64,000 bases of DNA from Arion vulgaris (taxonomy: Eukaryota > Mollusca > Gastropoda > Stylommatophora > Arionidae), in assembly GCA_020796225.1 (NCBI GenBank), contig CM036753.1:72895365-72959364 (forward strand), given 5' to 3'. A program made the position numbers and the translations under genes. Below the pieces are notes generated by a model that was given only the letters and a program-made list of their open reading frames with translations, was not told the origin of the DNA and did no database searches. Shown here one piece after another: positions 21,655 through 32,756 of this stretch. How positions within the stretch are numbered: position 1 is the stretch's first letter; each line of letters opens with the position of its first letter.

Positions 21655-21905
21655 TCTTTCTATATCCTCTTCGTATCCCCCGATTGATACACAAGGCTTC
21701 TACTAGAGATTTCCATTGCTGCCGTTCTGCAAGCTTTCTACTGTTTCCCTTGTCATGCCACGATCTTTCAACTCTCTTTCAAGAGTTCTACTTCATGTTT
21801 CCTTTGGACGCCTCGGCCTTCTTTTCTCATTCGCTGTCCATCGGCGAGCTATCCTAGCCAATACTCCTAACGGCATGCGGCATACATGCTTAATCCATCT
21901 TCGTC
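21655..21905 (-). mobile_element. RTE-like LINE 3' fragment
   Basis: The minus strand encodes RRRWIKHVCRMPLGVLARIA, RRWTANEKRRPRRPKET, RELKDRGMTRET and LQNGSNGNL. This is the WIGHVLRM..RWTP.GKR.RGRPK order of RTE-type C-termini. The 91-bp array starts at its 5' end. Confidence 0.75.
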
Positions 21906-22452
21906 TTTTAACGAAGGTGGCCACTGATGCACAGTTTGTTCATTTTAAGAGCTAGCCATTTACTATCATATTTGTCCAGAAAATGTGTGAGATTCTTTTT
22001 AACGAAGTTGGCCACTGAGGCACAGTTTGTTCATTTTAAGAGCTAGCCATTTACTATCATATTTGTCCAGAAAATGTGTGAGATTCTTTTTAACGAAGTT
22101 GGCCACTGGGCAAGTTTGTTCATTTTAAGAGCTAGCCATTTACTATCATATTTGTCCAGAAAATGTTAATTCTTTTTTAACGAAGTTGGCCACTGAGGCA
22201 CAGTTTGTTCATTTTAAGAGCTAGCCATTTACTATCATATTTGTCCAGAAAATGTGTGAGATTCTTTTTAACGAAGTTGGCCACTGAGGCACAGTTTGTT
22301 CATTTTAAGAGCTAGCCATTTACTATCATATTTGTCCAGAAAATGTGTGAGATTCTTTTTAACGAAGTTGGCCACTGAGGCACAGTTTGTTCATTTTAAG
22401 AGCTAGCCATTTACTATCATATTTGTTCAGAAAATGTGTGGGATTCTTTTAA
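21905..22452 (+). repeat. 91-bp minisatellite, 6 copies
   Basis: The unit contains TTAACGAAGTTGGCCACTGA, GGCACAGTTTGTTCATTTTA and AGAGCTAGCCATTTACTATC. The copy at about 22086-22175 carries several clustered deletions. Confidence 0.95.
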
Positions 22453-22589
22453 AACATTTATATTTGAAGTCTCTGCGCATTTCTACTGACATCCCTTGTC
22501 TACGCTGATGTTCATGTTTCGAGTTTGTTTGTCAAGCACCATAGATAACGTCTTCTTCTTGACTTTCTTGTTCGTATTATTTACTAATA

Positions 22590-22885
22590 TTTCATCAAAG
22601 ACCTAAGCAGAACAGACTAGGTCATTATATTTCGACTACGCACCGGACACTGCAGACTCAATAAACACTTATATAGACTAGGAATAAATCAAACAGCTCT
22701 CTGCCAGTGTCAGCAGACGAAACAAACAACGGAGAATATCCTGCAAGACTGTCCTCTCCTGGGTAAGCTGAGAAGCAACATGTGGCTACACCCAGTCGAC
22801 CTGAAAACTAAGCTTTTGGGAAACCTGACAGACATGAAGCTGACTGCCCAGTTTGTGGTCCACAGTAAATTAAGTGCATGACCAG
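22590..22885 (+). mobile_element. LINE C 3' fragment
   Basis: The + strand reads VIIFRLRTGHCRLNKHLYRL, then CQCQQTKQTTENILQDCPLL and KLTAQFVVH. This is the Cys-rich post-RNase H tail seen also at 41690-42020. Confidence 0.8.
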
Positions 22886-22979
22886 AGATCGCTGAAGAAG
22901 AAGGAGGCTTATTAATATTAATGTAGAGAGCTGGTATTCTTGTGTAGATATTACTAACCAACAGCGAACATACATCAAA

Positions 22980-23100
22980 AGAACTGGATTTGGATTGATT
23001 GATATGACCATCATCATCTCTTTCTTACATAGGAAGATCTCAGCGGAAGTGCACGAACACGGTAGCACCGGCGACGGTCGATATAATTTTGAAGATGGCG
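22980..23100. repeat. Dispersed repeat R3, copy 2
   Basis: See 16815-17035 for the shared motifs. It follows LINE C directly. Confidence 0.4.
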
Positions 23101-23301
23101 AACATATTTTGATATAGAGTTTATCATAGATATCAAGCTACTTTATGTATGTGTGCGTCTCCGTGTGTCAGTGTTTATTTCGTAGTTGGGCAAACATGTG
23201 ACAGTCCTACAGTATATTTTCAACTGTCTGTCCACGCGTCTACAGAACCGATGGGAGTTTTCTATCCACACACGCCATTTTCTTACTATTATTTGTCTTT
23301 T

Positions 23302-23475
23302 ATGTATTATAGTCGCTCCCTGTGGGTGCGGTTCAATTCCGCGGACTGGTAGATAAGCCACATGTTCTCCAGATTTACGGTGTTCGTGGCACCGAACCGA
23401 AGGGTTACGATGTCCATGGCACCGATCAGAAGAGCTGAAAGCTCAAGTGCTTCTGGATCGGAAAAGAAATGTATT
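23302..23475 (+). mobile_element. SINE family S6
   Basis: B box GCGGTTCAATTCCGCGG at 23329-23345, GTTCTCCAGATTTACGGTGT, GGCACCGAACCGAAGGGTTA, GAAAGCTCAAGTGCTTCTGG, and an A-rich end (GATCGGAAAAGAAA). Copies: 38065 (+, decayed), 51545 (minus), 62655 (minus). Confidence 0.82.
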
Positions 23476-23555
23476 ATAGTCATTGATCTTAGGAAGATGT
23501 TTCGTGAACATTTCTTTCTTCCTTCATATAATGACATGGTCATCAGCATACTTAA

Positions 23556-23692
23556 CCCATTCACCCTTGTGAGCTGATTTACTGGCTTCAAGTATTTGTC
23601 AAAATGACGCAAAGCCAGTACACTGGCTAATTCAGTATACATCACAATATAAATGCATGCAGATGTAAAAAGAAAAATTGCAGAGTGAAAGG
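23556..23692 (+). mobile_element. piggyBac-type MITE, copy 2
   Basis: 137 bp with TTAA at both flanks (23552-23555, 23693-23696). Starts CCCATTCACCC and ends GAGTGAAAGG. It is homologous throughout to 6938-7075. Confidence 0.75.
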
Positions 23693-23696
23693 TTAA

Positions 23697-24424
23697 GTCA
23701 TATGACCGCTTATGCCAATCGGCATGGCACATGATAATATCCTGGTTTGGTCAGAATATGGAACCAAAAATGTCTGGTGCAGAAAATATTCTAATGATGA
23801 TATACCAGTCTGGAAAGTGAGCATTATGAATAGTAATATTCGCTTCTGCTCCCTCTGGAGCACTGGTCCTCAACAAACATTTGGCGTTCTTTTCTGTCCT
23901 GTGTTATCTTCTCCATGATTTTCTATCTTTTCACAAACACATTAATATTCGTTTAAAAAACTCTTCTCCGTGATTTAACATTTTTTGTTACCTGTTCCTA
24001 TATCTATGTGGGTCCAGAATAAGACCCATCACGCTGTTATTCGCGTGAAGATGCTACGTAAACATGTTTGGAGTCGTTTTTTTTTGTCTATATGTGGGTA
24101 AGAAAATCAAACAAAAGCACACCATAGTGTTGTCTTCTTTAGTAAAGAAAAATGTTGCATGATAAATGCTGAATATGCTGGTCGAACTTATGTTATTTAT
24201 AATTGGATATAATAGGGCGAGAAAGTGTACGCATTTTTGTTTTTGGTACTTTACACCGAAGTCACATGCATTATTTTTGTAAAACCTTACTCGTTAGTTC
24301 CATACATTATTTTTGTTTTTGCTCTGATTAAAAAATAATAGAAATGTCATTACAGGCATGTGACTGCTTGTTAGCATGTATGCAAGAGTCAGCAATAAAT
24401 ATATATTCAATATTTGGTTATCAG
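23697..24424. other. Unassigned stretch
   Basis: AT-rich. Nothing recognised. Confidence 0.45.
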
Positions 24425-24830
24425 TTATATGAGGATTATCATCATAGCACTCCGGACATGTCCATAGGTGCTCCTATGTCCGCCTCAGCAAATCCATCAT
24501 GGTCCAGTGGCCCAACACGCCAGTTCGATGTTGATTAATCAATCTCTTTGCATATTTAGTATGTCGTTCTTTTCGGGTTGCACCAATATTGACACCCATC
24601 TCTATCAATCTGGCCAATGAGTGGGATTCACAGCGCTGAAACTCCTCTGTTCGGAAAGATTATCTCAATGCGTGAAGAAATGTCATTTCGATCCATGGCT
24701 GCTCCCTCTAATATTGTAGCCAAGCCAGCCAATCTATCAGCTCGTTCATTACCCCTAATTCCTATGTGCCCAGGGACAAAAATGAAGGTGATTTCTCTGA
24801 TATTGATTGTTGAGTTACAACTCTTCAGGA
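24425..24830 (-). mobile_element. LINE B RNase H end
   Basis: The minus strand encodes PGHIGIRGNERADRLAGLAT (the conserved RNase H PGH..I.GNE.AD.LA motif). AAMDRNDI, MGVNIGATRKERHTKYAKRL, INQHRTGVLGHWT and HLWTCPECYDDN follow. One frame break lies near 24650. Confidence 0.88.
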
Positions 24831-24954
24831 TATTTATATGTTATCCTATTCTTACGCATACAGTATGTTTCTTTGGTTGTCTTACCTATCTTCAACTTGT
24901 GTGTATAAACATATCATTACATTAGAACATGTTTGTTATACGAGTATGTATCTA

Positions 24955-25115
24955 CTAAGTTTCTTGTCTGGCTATAACTTACTGATGTGATTGCAAGCTG
25001 TTGAGTTTGATATAAGACTGCACGCTGTTGTTGTTGATGTATGAATGCAACCTGCTGAGGTTACTTTATGGCTGTAACCTGCTGAGGTTGATGTATGCGC
25101 ATAAACCTGTTATAA
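24955..25115 (+). repeat. Loose tandem repeat around GCTGTTGATGTATG
   Basis: Four or five diverged copies of a 30-35 bp unit (TGCAACCTGCTGAGGTT). Low similarity. Confidence 0.5.
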
Positions 25116-26129
25116 TAAAACGCACCGTACTGTATACTTACAAGCATATACACACACGCTCACAATACAGAACGTGTGATAAATGCTCATTTTAAACACA
25201 GTTTAACGGTGGACAAATTAGCAACAGAAAAGTGTGCCAACAAATTATAACAGTTTCCCATCTTCCAGAAACAAATAAATGACATCGCTACGAGTAGTGC
25301 ATGCATAAGTCTTGAAAAAAACAAACCAACATAGGTAGACCTCGTAGAGATGTCGACATGTAACTTAAAACGACTGTTACTTGGAATAAACATTCAACAT
25401 ATATCTTGTTCCATACTGTGCGAGCAGCCACGCTGCCAAAACTAACATAAACTGACTGTAAAATTAACTCATGGAAACTCATTTCCATAGATTGTCTTAT
25501 CCCGACAGACTCAGTCGAACTTAGATCGAAGCTAAATTCGGACGATTTATAGTGAAATCTTGGAAGGAAACGTGCGTGTAAACTATAGGCACAGTATCCT
25601 TTTGTGGACAGCTAACCATTGTAAATTGACACAGAGTGATTCTGTCTTAGACTTCACTGACTGAGAATTGACATTCATTCTGACTCAACACATTGTCTGT
25701 CAATGCAAACAAGCAGTTTGGGAATCGTGTTATGCCAGTTTTAGAAGTACGAGTTTGAATGTGGTAGACGAAGCACGACGAACTTTTCAGTAAGATCAAT
25801 GAGTTGGAGGATCAAACCGAATGTTGAAATTAGGAGTAAAGAACTATTATTTCTCTCTCCATTGTTTCACTTCCTTATTCCCTCACTCTCTTTCTCTATC
25901 ACTTTCTGTCTCTCTTTCTATATCTGTCTTGTCCTGTCTATCTACCTGTCGACGGCTTCCCTATGACCGATCAGATCTAATACTACAGTATAAATCTAGA
26001 GGTGGTATTTTAAAGTGAGGTTCTTTTGTTTGTAAAATTGTGCAGTTACCTGTCTGTATAAATGTGTGTGTTATTGAATAATATGCATACACTTTTGATG
26101 TGGAGGCTGTTATGCACTGTTATAATGGG
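25116..26129. other. Unassigned stretch with CT-rich patch
   Basis: A pyrimidine-rich run lies at 25846-25945. Short ORFs only. Confidence 0.4.
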
Positions 26130-26206
26130 AAGGGGGCGTTACACAGTTTATGTCATGAAAAGTAGGCGGTGGTCCGAAAAAGTTTGAGAATCTATATTCT
26201 AGACTA
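26130..26206 (-). mobile_element. hAT MITE fragment
   Basis: The reverse complement starts ATAGATTCTCAAACTTTTTC, then GGACCACCGCC and GTAACGCCCCC, matching the left end of the element at 19809. The other end is missing. Confidence 0.65.
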
Positions 26207-26449
26207 ATCGCATTCTTGTTAACAAAGTAATGATACAATTAACATAATAGTCGTACAGACCAATAATGGCTACAAAAAAAAGATATGTACATTTCTCCAA
26301 GTTCTTGAAAAAACATATAAGAAATAAAAGAAAGATCAAGTGCAAGATAATATCATTTTTGTTTGCTCATCATATTTTTTCCTGAGTAGTTAAAGAAAAT
26401 TGTTTTGACATTGATGTCGCAATAATGTTTTTGATATCACTGCTGTTTA

Positions 26450-26860
26450 TTCTGGAGTTGATGTGTTGCTTGTGACGCTACTGTTTTGGTTGGGACGCTA
26501 CTGTATTGCCTGTGACGCCGGTGTGTTGATTGTGGCGCTACTATGCTGATTTTGAAGCTACCGTGTTACCCTGTGACACTACTGTGTTGCTTGTGACGCT
26601 GCTCTGTGATTAGCACTGATGTGTTGTGTGTGACGCTACTGTGGGAATTGTAGCGCTGATGTCATGCGTGTGACGCTACTGTGTTGATTGGTCCGTTGGA
26701 TTGGGCGTAACGATATTATGTTAATTGTGGCGTGGCTATGTTGATTGACGGCTACGGAACCACTGTGTTAACTGTGACGTAACTGCTGTGTTGACTGACG
26801 TAACCACTGCGTTAATTATGACGCAGTAACTGTGTTAATTTGGCGCCAGACGCTCCACCT
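26450..26860 (+). repeat. Irregular repeat of about 24 bp
   Basis: Many diverged copies of TGTGTTGATTGTGACGCTAC with variable spacers. An old, decayed minisatellite. Confidence 0.75.
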
Positions 26861-27847
26861 CGCGTGTTGTTTTCGAGATAGCGAAGAATACAACCACTAT
26901 CTCATCTGACATGTCGTTAAAGATGGCTAGCAGGACTTTGATATGTAGCCGGTGACCCTACACTACAGAAAAGATAAAAGCTACAGAAACAGAGGCAGAA
27001 AAACGCCCCAACATAACTGCTCGCTAAGAACCACTGGGACAGCAAAAACGGGAGGTATAAGTATACAAGACGACGCACATTTGATTCAGAACTGAAAGCC
27101 ATGCATACGATTAGATTTTAAGGTAGAGAGATAAAAGCGCAAGAACGAATTTATTGAACATTCTGTGTCTATCGTATGTGCCATTAGGCGCGAACAGTAC
27201 TGACGATGATGCATTTTGAGCAATCGCATATTTTATTGTTGCGCAAATACTATGTTAATTTGTCGCAATTACTGAGAGTACCAACGAGAGCGCAATAAGA
27301 GCTCACACAGAGTAAAATAGCACAATTAGTGCACATGTGTGAGTGCAATGACTGCGTCTACGAAAGCACTACGCTTGTATCTACTTTGGTTGTATACAGC
27401 TTACTTTATTCCCCTTACTTCCTTTGGGATTTCAGTCTTCGGGAAATACACAGTAGACCACTGTGTCCGTACAGCTTTGCGCACGCAATACAGAACAGCT
27501 TACTGTTTACTGTGTGCTATGCTCTTGTGTTTGAATGTGTGTGTGTACGTGCGCATGTGTGTGTATAATTATTTCCTGTGTATGTTTGCGCGCATGAGTG
27601 CAGTGATATGATCAAAGATTGGGTGTAGTGGTTTTTTCAGTTTATGTTTGGTCACTGTTGAATACAAATACACACTCTTGTTTGACAAGTCTCTGAATCA
27701 TATTTGCCAAATGCGATTCTGAATGTATATATCCAACACATCTCTGGACGTATATGGCCGACACATCTCTGTGTGTATCTATCTATCTATTCCACACGTC
27801 TTTAGATGTATCTTTAGGGATATCAATCTGCCCCTACAATCAGAAAT
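26861..27847. other. Unassigned stretch
   Basis: Slightly GC-richer than its neighbours. GT-rich near 27535-27560, CTAT repeats near 27778. Overlapping + strand ORFs at 27329-27611 show no known family. Confidence 0.35.
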
Positions 27848-28172
27848 GGTTGTCCAAGAAGACTGCTTCCGTCTTATGGATGTCAAAGACAAATAAAAGC
27901 TACGACATTACTCAAACATCATGGATAAAACCGTCTTGTGGATGTGAAAGACAAATGAAAAGCACGACATGACTCAAACATCATGGATAAAACCGTCTTG
28001 TGGATGGGAAAGACAAATAAAAGCTACGACATGACTTAAACATCATGGATAAAACCGTCTTGTGGATGTGAAAGACAAATGAAAGCCACGATGACCCACA
28101 TCATGGATAAAACCGTCTTGTGGATATGAAAGACAAATGAAAGGCACGACATGACCCAAACATCACGGATAA
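27848..28172 (+). repeat. 62-bp minisatellite, about 5 copies
   Basis: The unit contains CATGGATAAAACCGTCTTGT, GGATGTGAAAGACAAATGAA and GCACGACATGACTCAAACAT. The last two copies have small deletions. Confidence 0.93.
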
Positions 28173-28282
28173 AATCACACTCTAATATCATGAGTAACGT
28201 TATCGAAGTTATAATGATAACTGTCTCATCTGATGGAACTGTTAATGTGCTACAGGTGGCACTGAATCATCATCCAATAACT

Positions 28283-28465
28283 GTTAGCAGAATTCAGTTT
28301 TCAGTTATATGAGGGTCATCTTCATAGTACTCCGGACACGTCCATAAGTGCTCCGATTTCCGCCTCAACAAATCCAACACCGTCCAGCTGCCCAACACGT
28401 CAGTTCAATGTTGATTAATCAATATCTTTGCATTTTTGGTATCTTTGAGAGTTAGCAGAATTCAG
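28283..28465 (-). mobile_element. LINE B extreme 3' end with 15-bp TSD
   Basis: A 153-bp insert (28298-28450) encodes only the last LINE B residues on the minus strand, around a HLWTCPEYYEDDPHIT-like end. It is bracketed by the perfect repeat GTTAGCAGAATTCAG (28283-28297, 28451-28465). Confidence 0.9.
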
Positions 28466-28489
28466 ATGAACAACATTTATACAAATAAG

Positions 28490-29010
28490 AGCTTATTCTT
28501 CTTCTGTTGTCGTCATACCGTTACCGGGTTGTTGCCCTACCGTTACCGGGTTGTTGCCCAGTGTAGTGGGTCTCTGTTTGTCTTGTTTGTTCTGGTGGCT
28601 TGAGTGATTGTTATTTGTGCTCTTTCACAGGAGTCTGCAGCACCATATAACCATCTCTTTCGTGGTCTCCCTCTCGCCTTCTTTCCTGACGTTTTGTTGT
28701 AGAAGACTTTGTATACTGTGAAGTTTGGATGCATTCTTATTAAGTGGCAGTACCACTTCATTCTTTGTTTCTCAATGTAATTCAAACAAGGTTCTGTGCC
28801 AACTTCTTTCTTATGCTGATGCTGGTGACTGTCTTTTCTGGTGTTGTTGGTAACTTTTCGCAGGCATCGCATTAAGAATTTGACATGTAATAATAATGAC
28901 TCCAGCAGAAAAGATTGTAAAATATGAAGAAAAGAAATAGGAAGAATAAATGCCAACATTATGTGAGTATGTGAGACGAGACGGCTGGATGCTGACATGA
29001 AGAGTTGCTG
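28490..29010 (-). mobile_element. LINE A 3' part with (GAA)n tail
   Basis: The minus strand encodes LNYIEKQRMKWYCHLIRMHP, then YNKTSGKKARGRPRKRW and PLHWATTR with a stop. The 3' UTR has GGGCAACAACCCGGTAACGG (a 21-bp stretch is directly duplicated) and a GAAGAAGAA tail. The same element is at 49245-49580, and its last 54 bp are at 55071-55124. Confidence 0.88.
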
Positions 29011-29339
29011 TCTGACAATGATCATTTTCTCTGAATGAATCATATACGACAGAGTTAAATCAAAATAATATTGGAATTGGAAAGATCAAAAGCGTGAAGT
29101 GCATTCTGGACACTTTCGAAATACGGTGCTGCTAGTGAATATGAATGGAAGATATGTAGATATTAATATTATATAACAGATTTATGCAGAAATAACGGGT
29201 AGAACAGAGGAAGACATTGATTCATTTCACAATAATAAACTCGAGATGATCATGAAACAGTGCACAATACATGACAGTAATAGAGCTCATTGGAAACTTT
29301 ATTGCTGAGCTTGTAATTGTGATCATTTCTTTTCTTGCT
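29011..29339. other. Unassigned stretch
   Basis: AT-rich. Nothing recognised. Confidence 0.45.
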
Positions 29340-30205
29340 TTCTAGTTCCTTTGTGAAATATTTTACGGCACCTGTAAAGTTACTAGCTTTACTTTCAAGC
29401 TTTACTTTCAAGCTTCTCGTGTGATTTATGTGTGAAATATTTTACGGCACTGGTAAAGAAACTAGCTTTAATTTCAAGCTTCTCGTGTGATTTATGTGTG
29501 AAATATTTTACGGCACTGGTAAAGAAACTAGCTTTAATTTCAAGTTTCTCGTGTGATTTAAGTATGGAATATTTTACGGCACCTGTAAAGAAACTAGCTT
29601 TACTTTCAAGCTTTCACTGTGATATATTTGTGAAATATTTTACGACACCTGTAAAGATACTAGCTTTACTTTCAAGCTTTCACTGTGATATATTTGTGAA
29701 ATATTTTCTGGCACCTGTAAAGAAACTAGCTTTCTTTCAAGCTTTCTCTCTATCTCTCTTTAGCCTGTTACGCCCTTGGCGTTTAGGGCAACAACAAACG
29801 TACACCATTCTTCCCTGTTCATGGCCTTCCTCTGTATTGTGTTCCAGCTATGATTCATTTCCTTCAGCTCTTGCTCTATCGTTCTCCTCCAGGTCGTCTT
29901 GGGTCTTCCACGCTTTCGCCTACCATCTGGAGTCCATCTCAGTGCAGTTTTCGTGTCGGAGCCAGTCTCCATGCGCATCACATGTCCAATCCATCTCCAG
30001 CGTCGTCTTCGGATGATAGTGCCCATATTCTCTTGTTGGCATCGTGCAAGCAATTCTTGATTCGAGATAGTAGTCGGCCAGTACACGCGTAAGATTTTCG
30101 CTATTTCAAGCTTTCACTGTGTATATTTGTGAAATATTTTACGGCACCTGTAAAGAAACTAGCTTTACTTTCAAACTTTCAGTGTGATTTATATGTGAAA
30201 TATTT
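29340..30205 (+). repeat. 65-bp minisatellite interrupted by a LINE
   Basis: The unit is TGTGAAATATTTTACGGCAC plus CTGTAAAGAAACTAGCTTTA and TTTCAAGCTT.TC..GTGTGA. Copies occupy 29340-29746 and resume at 30104-30205. Confidence 0.93.
29747..30103 (-). mobile_element. RTE-like LINE 3' part inserted in the 65-bp array
   Basis: One open minus-strand frame from WPTTISNQELLARCQQENMG through RRRWRWIGHVMRMETGSDT, ALRWTPDGRRKRGRPKTTWR to EEWCTFVVALNAKGVTG and a stop. The tail is CT-rich on the + strand. TTTCAAGCTTTC lies on both sides (29735-29746, 30104-30115). That fits a TSD, although the array itself repeats this motif. Confidence 0.92.
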
Positions 30206-30385
30206 TTTCGACCCTGTCGGCTCTCAGGTTGACGCAACTGGGTACTAGAGAAACCTTGGGATGTAAAGGTAGGTGGTCTGTTGTTGATCACATCACCGCA
30301 TTGTGTGCCGTATGTCAATGAAAAATACGGGTCTTACACAGTATCCATCAATATATCTTATTGAATTAAAACGAGTTCTTTTACT
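30206..30385 (+). mobile_element. SINE family S1, 3' two-thirds
   Basis: CGACCCTGTCGGCTCTCAGG, GACGCAACTGGGTAC, TGTTGATCACATCACC and TGTCAATGAAAAATACGGG, decayed at the end. Confidence 0.75.
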
Positions 30386-30424
30386 TTTTTATTTGTATTA
30401 TAAATTGTATATTTGATAATATTT

Positions 30425-30545
30425 TAAATCTTCTTCTTCGAACGCTCCATATCGACAACTTGTTAACCACTCTGTGTGATTTGTATGTGATCTGAGCGTA
30501 AGAGCGATTGTACGTTATGCCAGTCATGCAAAATTCTTCTGTCAC
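30425..30545 (-). mobile_element. SINE family S5a, 3' part
   Basis: Reverse complement of the S5a end: CTTCTTCTTCGAACGCTCCA, TATCGACAACTTGTTAACCA, CTCTGTGTGATTTGTATGTG. Confidence 0.75.
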
Positions 30546-30660
30546 CCTCATCAGGTTAGCAAATTCTCATATTATCTTCAACAAATGGAAATCTTATGGC
30601 TTTCCTGTTGTCAGTAAACTTTGTATTTTTGTTTAGTCCATATTTGTTTTATTTGTTCTA

Positions 30661-30777
30661 AATCCTGAGTTATTTGTATTATTTTGTTGCTACAGATACC
30701 TGAGTTATTTGTATTATTTTGTTCCTACAGATACCTGAGTTATTTGTATTATTTTGTTGCTACAGATACCTGAGTTA
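30661..30777 (+). repeat. 35-bp tandem repeat spanning a 3' splice site
   Basis: The unit is ATACCTGAGTTATTTGTATT plus ATTTTGTTGCTACAG. Copies end in CTACAG at 30695, 30730 and 30765. The last is the acceptor of FOCAD exon B, and the unit starts with the exon's own first 12 bases. Confidence 0.92.
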
Positions 30778-30923
30778 TCCTGCTGCTTACTTGACACCTT
30801 GTGTGGTAACGATGAGGTGGTGGCGGAGGTGACAAGTCAAGTCATATTACAGCTGACGGAGAAGAATGTGCTCGAGTTTACCTTTGCTCTAAACTCGGTT
30901 CTGAATTTAGTCCCTTCAGCTAA
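30766..30923 (+). CDS. FOCAD: FOCAD exon B (N-terminal region)
   Basis: A 158-nt exon: acceptor TTTTGTTGCTACAG, donor GCTAA then GTACGT. It starts in phase 0 and leaves two bases. It encodes 52 residues: IPELSCCLLDTLCGNDEVV, then AEVTSQVILQLTEKNVLE and FTFALNSVLNLVPSA. The last block matches the vertebrate focadhin segment I recall as FSYVLNGILNLIPS, and CGNDEVV matches CSDNVVV. Focadhin is a large alpha-helical-repeat protein linked to focal adhesions and to stability of the superkiller RNA-decay complex. This part precedes its DUF3730 region. An alternative, a FANCD2-like helical repeat, was considered and dropped because exon C extends only the focadhin match. Confidence 0.82.
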
Positions 30924-31020
30924 GTACGTTTTTATATTTTATATTAGTCAAAGAGAACGTGAGTTAAAAGAGAGAAAGTGAAAGAGTGTAATAGCGAATG
31001 AGAAACCAAACGGACTGGAG

Positions 31021-32155
31021 AACAAAACCAAGAGAGGTGTGTGTCAAAACGAGAGAGATAGCACGAACAAGAGAGGTGTGTGTCAAAACGAGAGAGATAG
31101 CACGAACAAGAGAGGTGTGTGTCAAAACGAGAGAGATAGCACGAACAAGAGAGGTGTGTGTCAAAACGAGAGAGATAGCACGAACAAGAGAGGTGTGTGT
31201 CAAAACGAGAGAGATAGCACGAACAAGAGAGGTGTGTGTCAAAACGAGAGAGATAGCACGAACAAGAGAGGTGTGTGTCAAAACGAGAGATAGCACGAAC
31301 AAGAGGGTGTGTCAAAACAGAGAGATAGCACGAACAAGAGAGGTGTGTGTCAAAACAGAGAGATAGCACGAACAAGAGAGGTGTGTGTCAAAACGAGAGA
31401 GATAGCACGAACAAGAGGGTGTGTCAAAACGAGAGAGATAGCACGAACAAGAGAGGTGTGTGTCAAAACGAGAGAGATAGCACGAACAAGAGAGGTGTGT
31501 GTCAAAACGAGAGAGATAGCACGAACAAGAGAGGTTGTGTCAAAACGGAGAGATAGCACGAACAAGAGAGGTGTGTGTCAAAACGAGAGAGATAGCACGA
31601 ACAAGAGAGGTGTGTGTCAAAACGAGAGAGATAGCACGAACAAGAGAGGTGTGTGTCAAAACGAGAGAGATAGCACGAACAAGAGAGGTGTGTGTCAAAA
31701 CGAGAGAGATAGCACGAACAAGAGAGGTATGTGTCAAAACGAGAGAGATAGCACGAACAAGAGAGGTGTGTGTCAAAACGAGAGAGATAGCACGAACAAG
31801 AGAGGTGTGTGTCAAAACGAGAGAGATAGCACGAACAAGAGAGGTGTGTGTCAAAACGAGAGAGATAGCACGAACAAGAGAGGTGTGTGTCGAAACGAGA
31901 GAGATAGCACGAACAAGAGAGGTGTGTGTCAAAACGAGAGAGATAGCACGAACAAGAGAGGTGTGTGTCAAAACGAGAGAGATAGCACGAACAAGAGAGG
32001 TGTGTGTCAAAACGAGAGAGATAGCACGAACAAGAGAGGTGTGTGTCAAAACGAGAGAGATAGCACGAACAAGAGAGGTGTGTGTCAAAACGAGAGAGAT
32101 AGCACGAACAAGAGAGGTGTGTGTCAAAACGAGAGAGATAGCACGAACAAGAGAG
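31021..32155 (+). repeat. 39-bp purine-rich minisatellite, about 29 copies
   Basis: The unit is GAGAGAGATAGCACGAACAA plus GAGAGGTGTGTGTCAAAAC. The first seven and last fifteen or so copies are almost identical; copies between 31287 and 31550 carry 1-2 base deletions. Thirty-nine is 13 codons, so long artefactual ORFs run on both strands. It begins 98 bp after the exon B donor. Confidence 0.97.
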
Positions 32156-32460
32156 AATTTGAGAATTTGATAGCGTGAAAGTTGAGAGAGAGAAATAGGG
32201 AGAAAGAGAGAGAGAGGAGAATTCGTCAAAGTAACAGAGTAGAAAGAAGGTCTTTTGAAATATTGAAAACCTGAACGTGAGAGATAAATAGATAGAGAGA
32301 GAGAATACGTCAAAGAGAGTAGAAAAGTCAATTGGAATATTGAAACCATGAAAGTAAGAAGAGAGAGAAAAGAGAGACAGAGAAGAAAGTGAATGCATCA
32401 AAGTAAGAGAGAAAACAAGAAAGTGAATGCATCAAAGTAAGAGAGAAAAAAACGTTCTTT
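32156..32460 (+). repeat. GA-rich degenerate repeat
   Basis: Continues the purine-rich strand bias with loosely repeated GTCAAAG.GAGAGTAGAAA and GTGAATGCATCAAAGTAAGA blocks. Confidence 0.8.
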
Positions 32461-32756
32461 TCTATTGACCCGACATTTTCTATTGGCGTGACATTTTAGA
32501 TTGACGAGCCATTGTCTTTTCTAGGATTGTGATTAAGATGCCCTGTGCGTAGAGATATTCCTACTGATTTCCTGTTGTCTATATTGTATTTGCATATTCG
32601 TATGTGATATTTCCTCTTACCTTCTATTTATATTCATTTTATCTTAGTTTAATATAGTAGGGCATTTACATGGTACCTTCAAGCCATTATTCTCGTTACA
32701 GTGTGAATGGTCGCGGACTGAGTGATAGTTCGTTCGCACTGTTACTGCACTAAAGG
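32461..32756. other. Unassigned stretch
   Basis: Short repeat of ATTTTCTATTGGC.TGACAT at its left end; otherwise nothing. Confidence 0.4.

Noticed and set aside
22086..22175. Biological divergence of an array copy
   Set aside because: Changes are nearly all deletions while adjacent copies are identical, so sequencing or assembly error is more likely.
23307..23732. 141-codon minus-strand ORF
   Set aside because: Runs through SINE S6 and the TTAA-flanked MITE, so its length is accidental.
30766..30923. FANCD2/FANCI-like exon
   Set aside because: A weak helical-repeat resemblance was considered first. The in-phase exon at 52708 extends a much better match to focadhin and does not fit FANCD2.
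31309..32401. Very long ORFs (up to about 300 codons) on both strands
   Set aside because: Artefacts of a 39-bp repeat (13 codons), which keeps every stop-free frame open. Both strands give low-complexity peptides.
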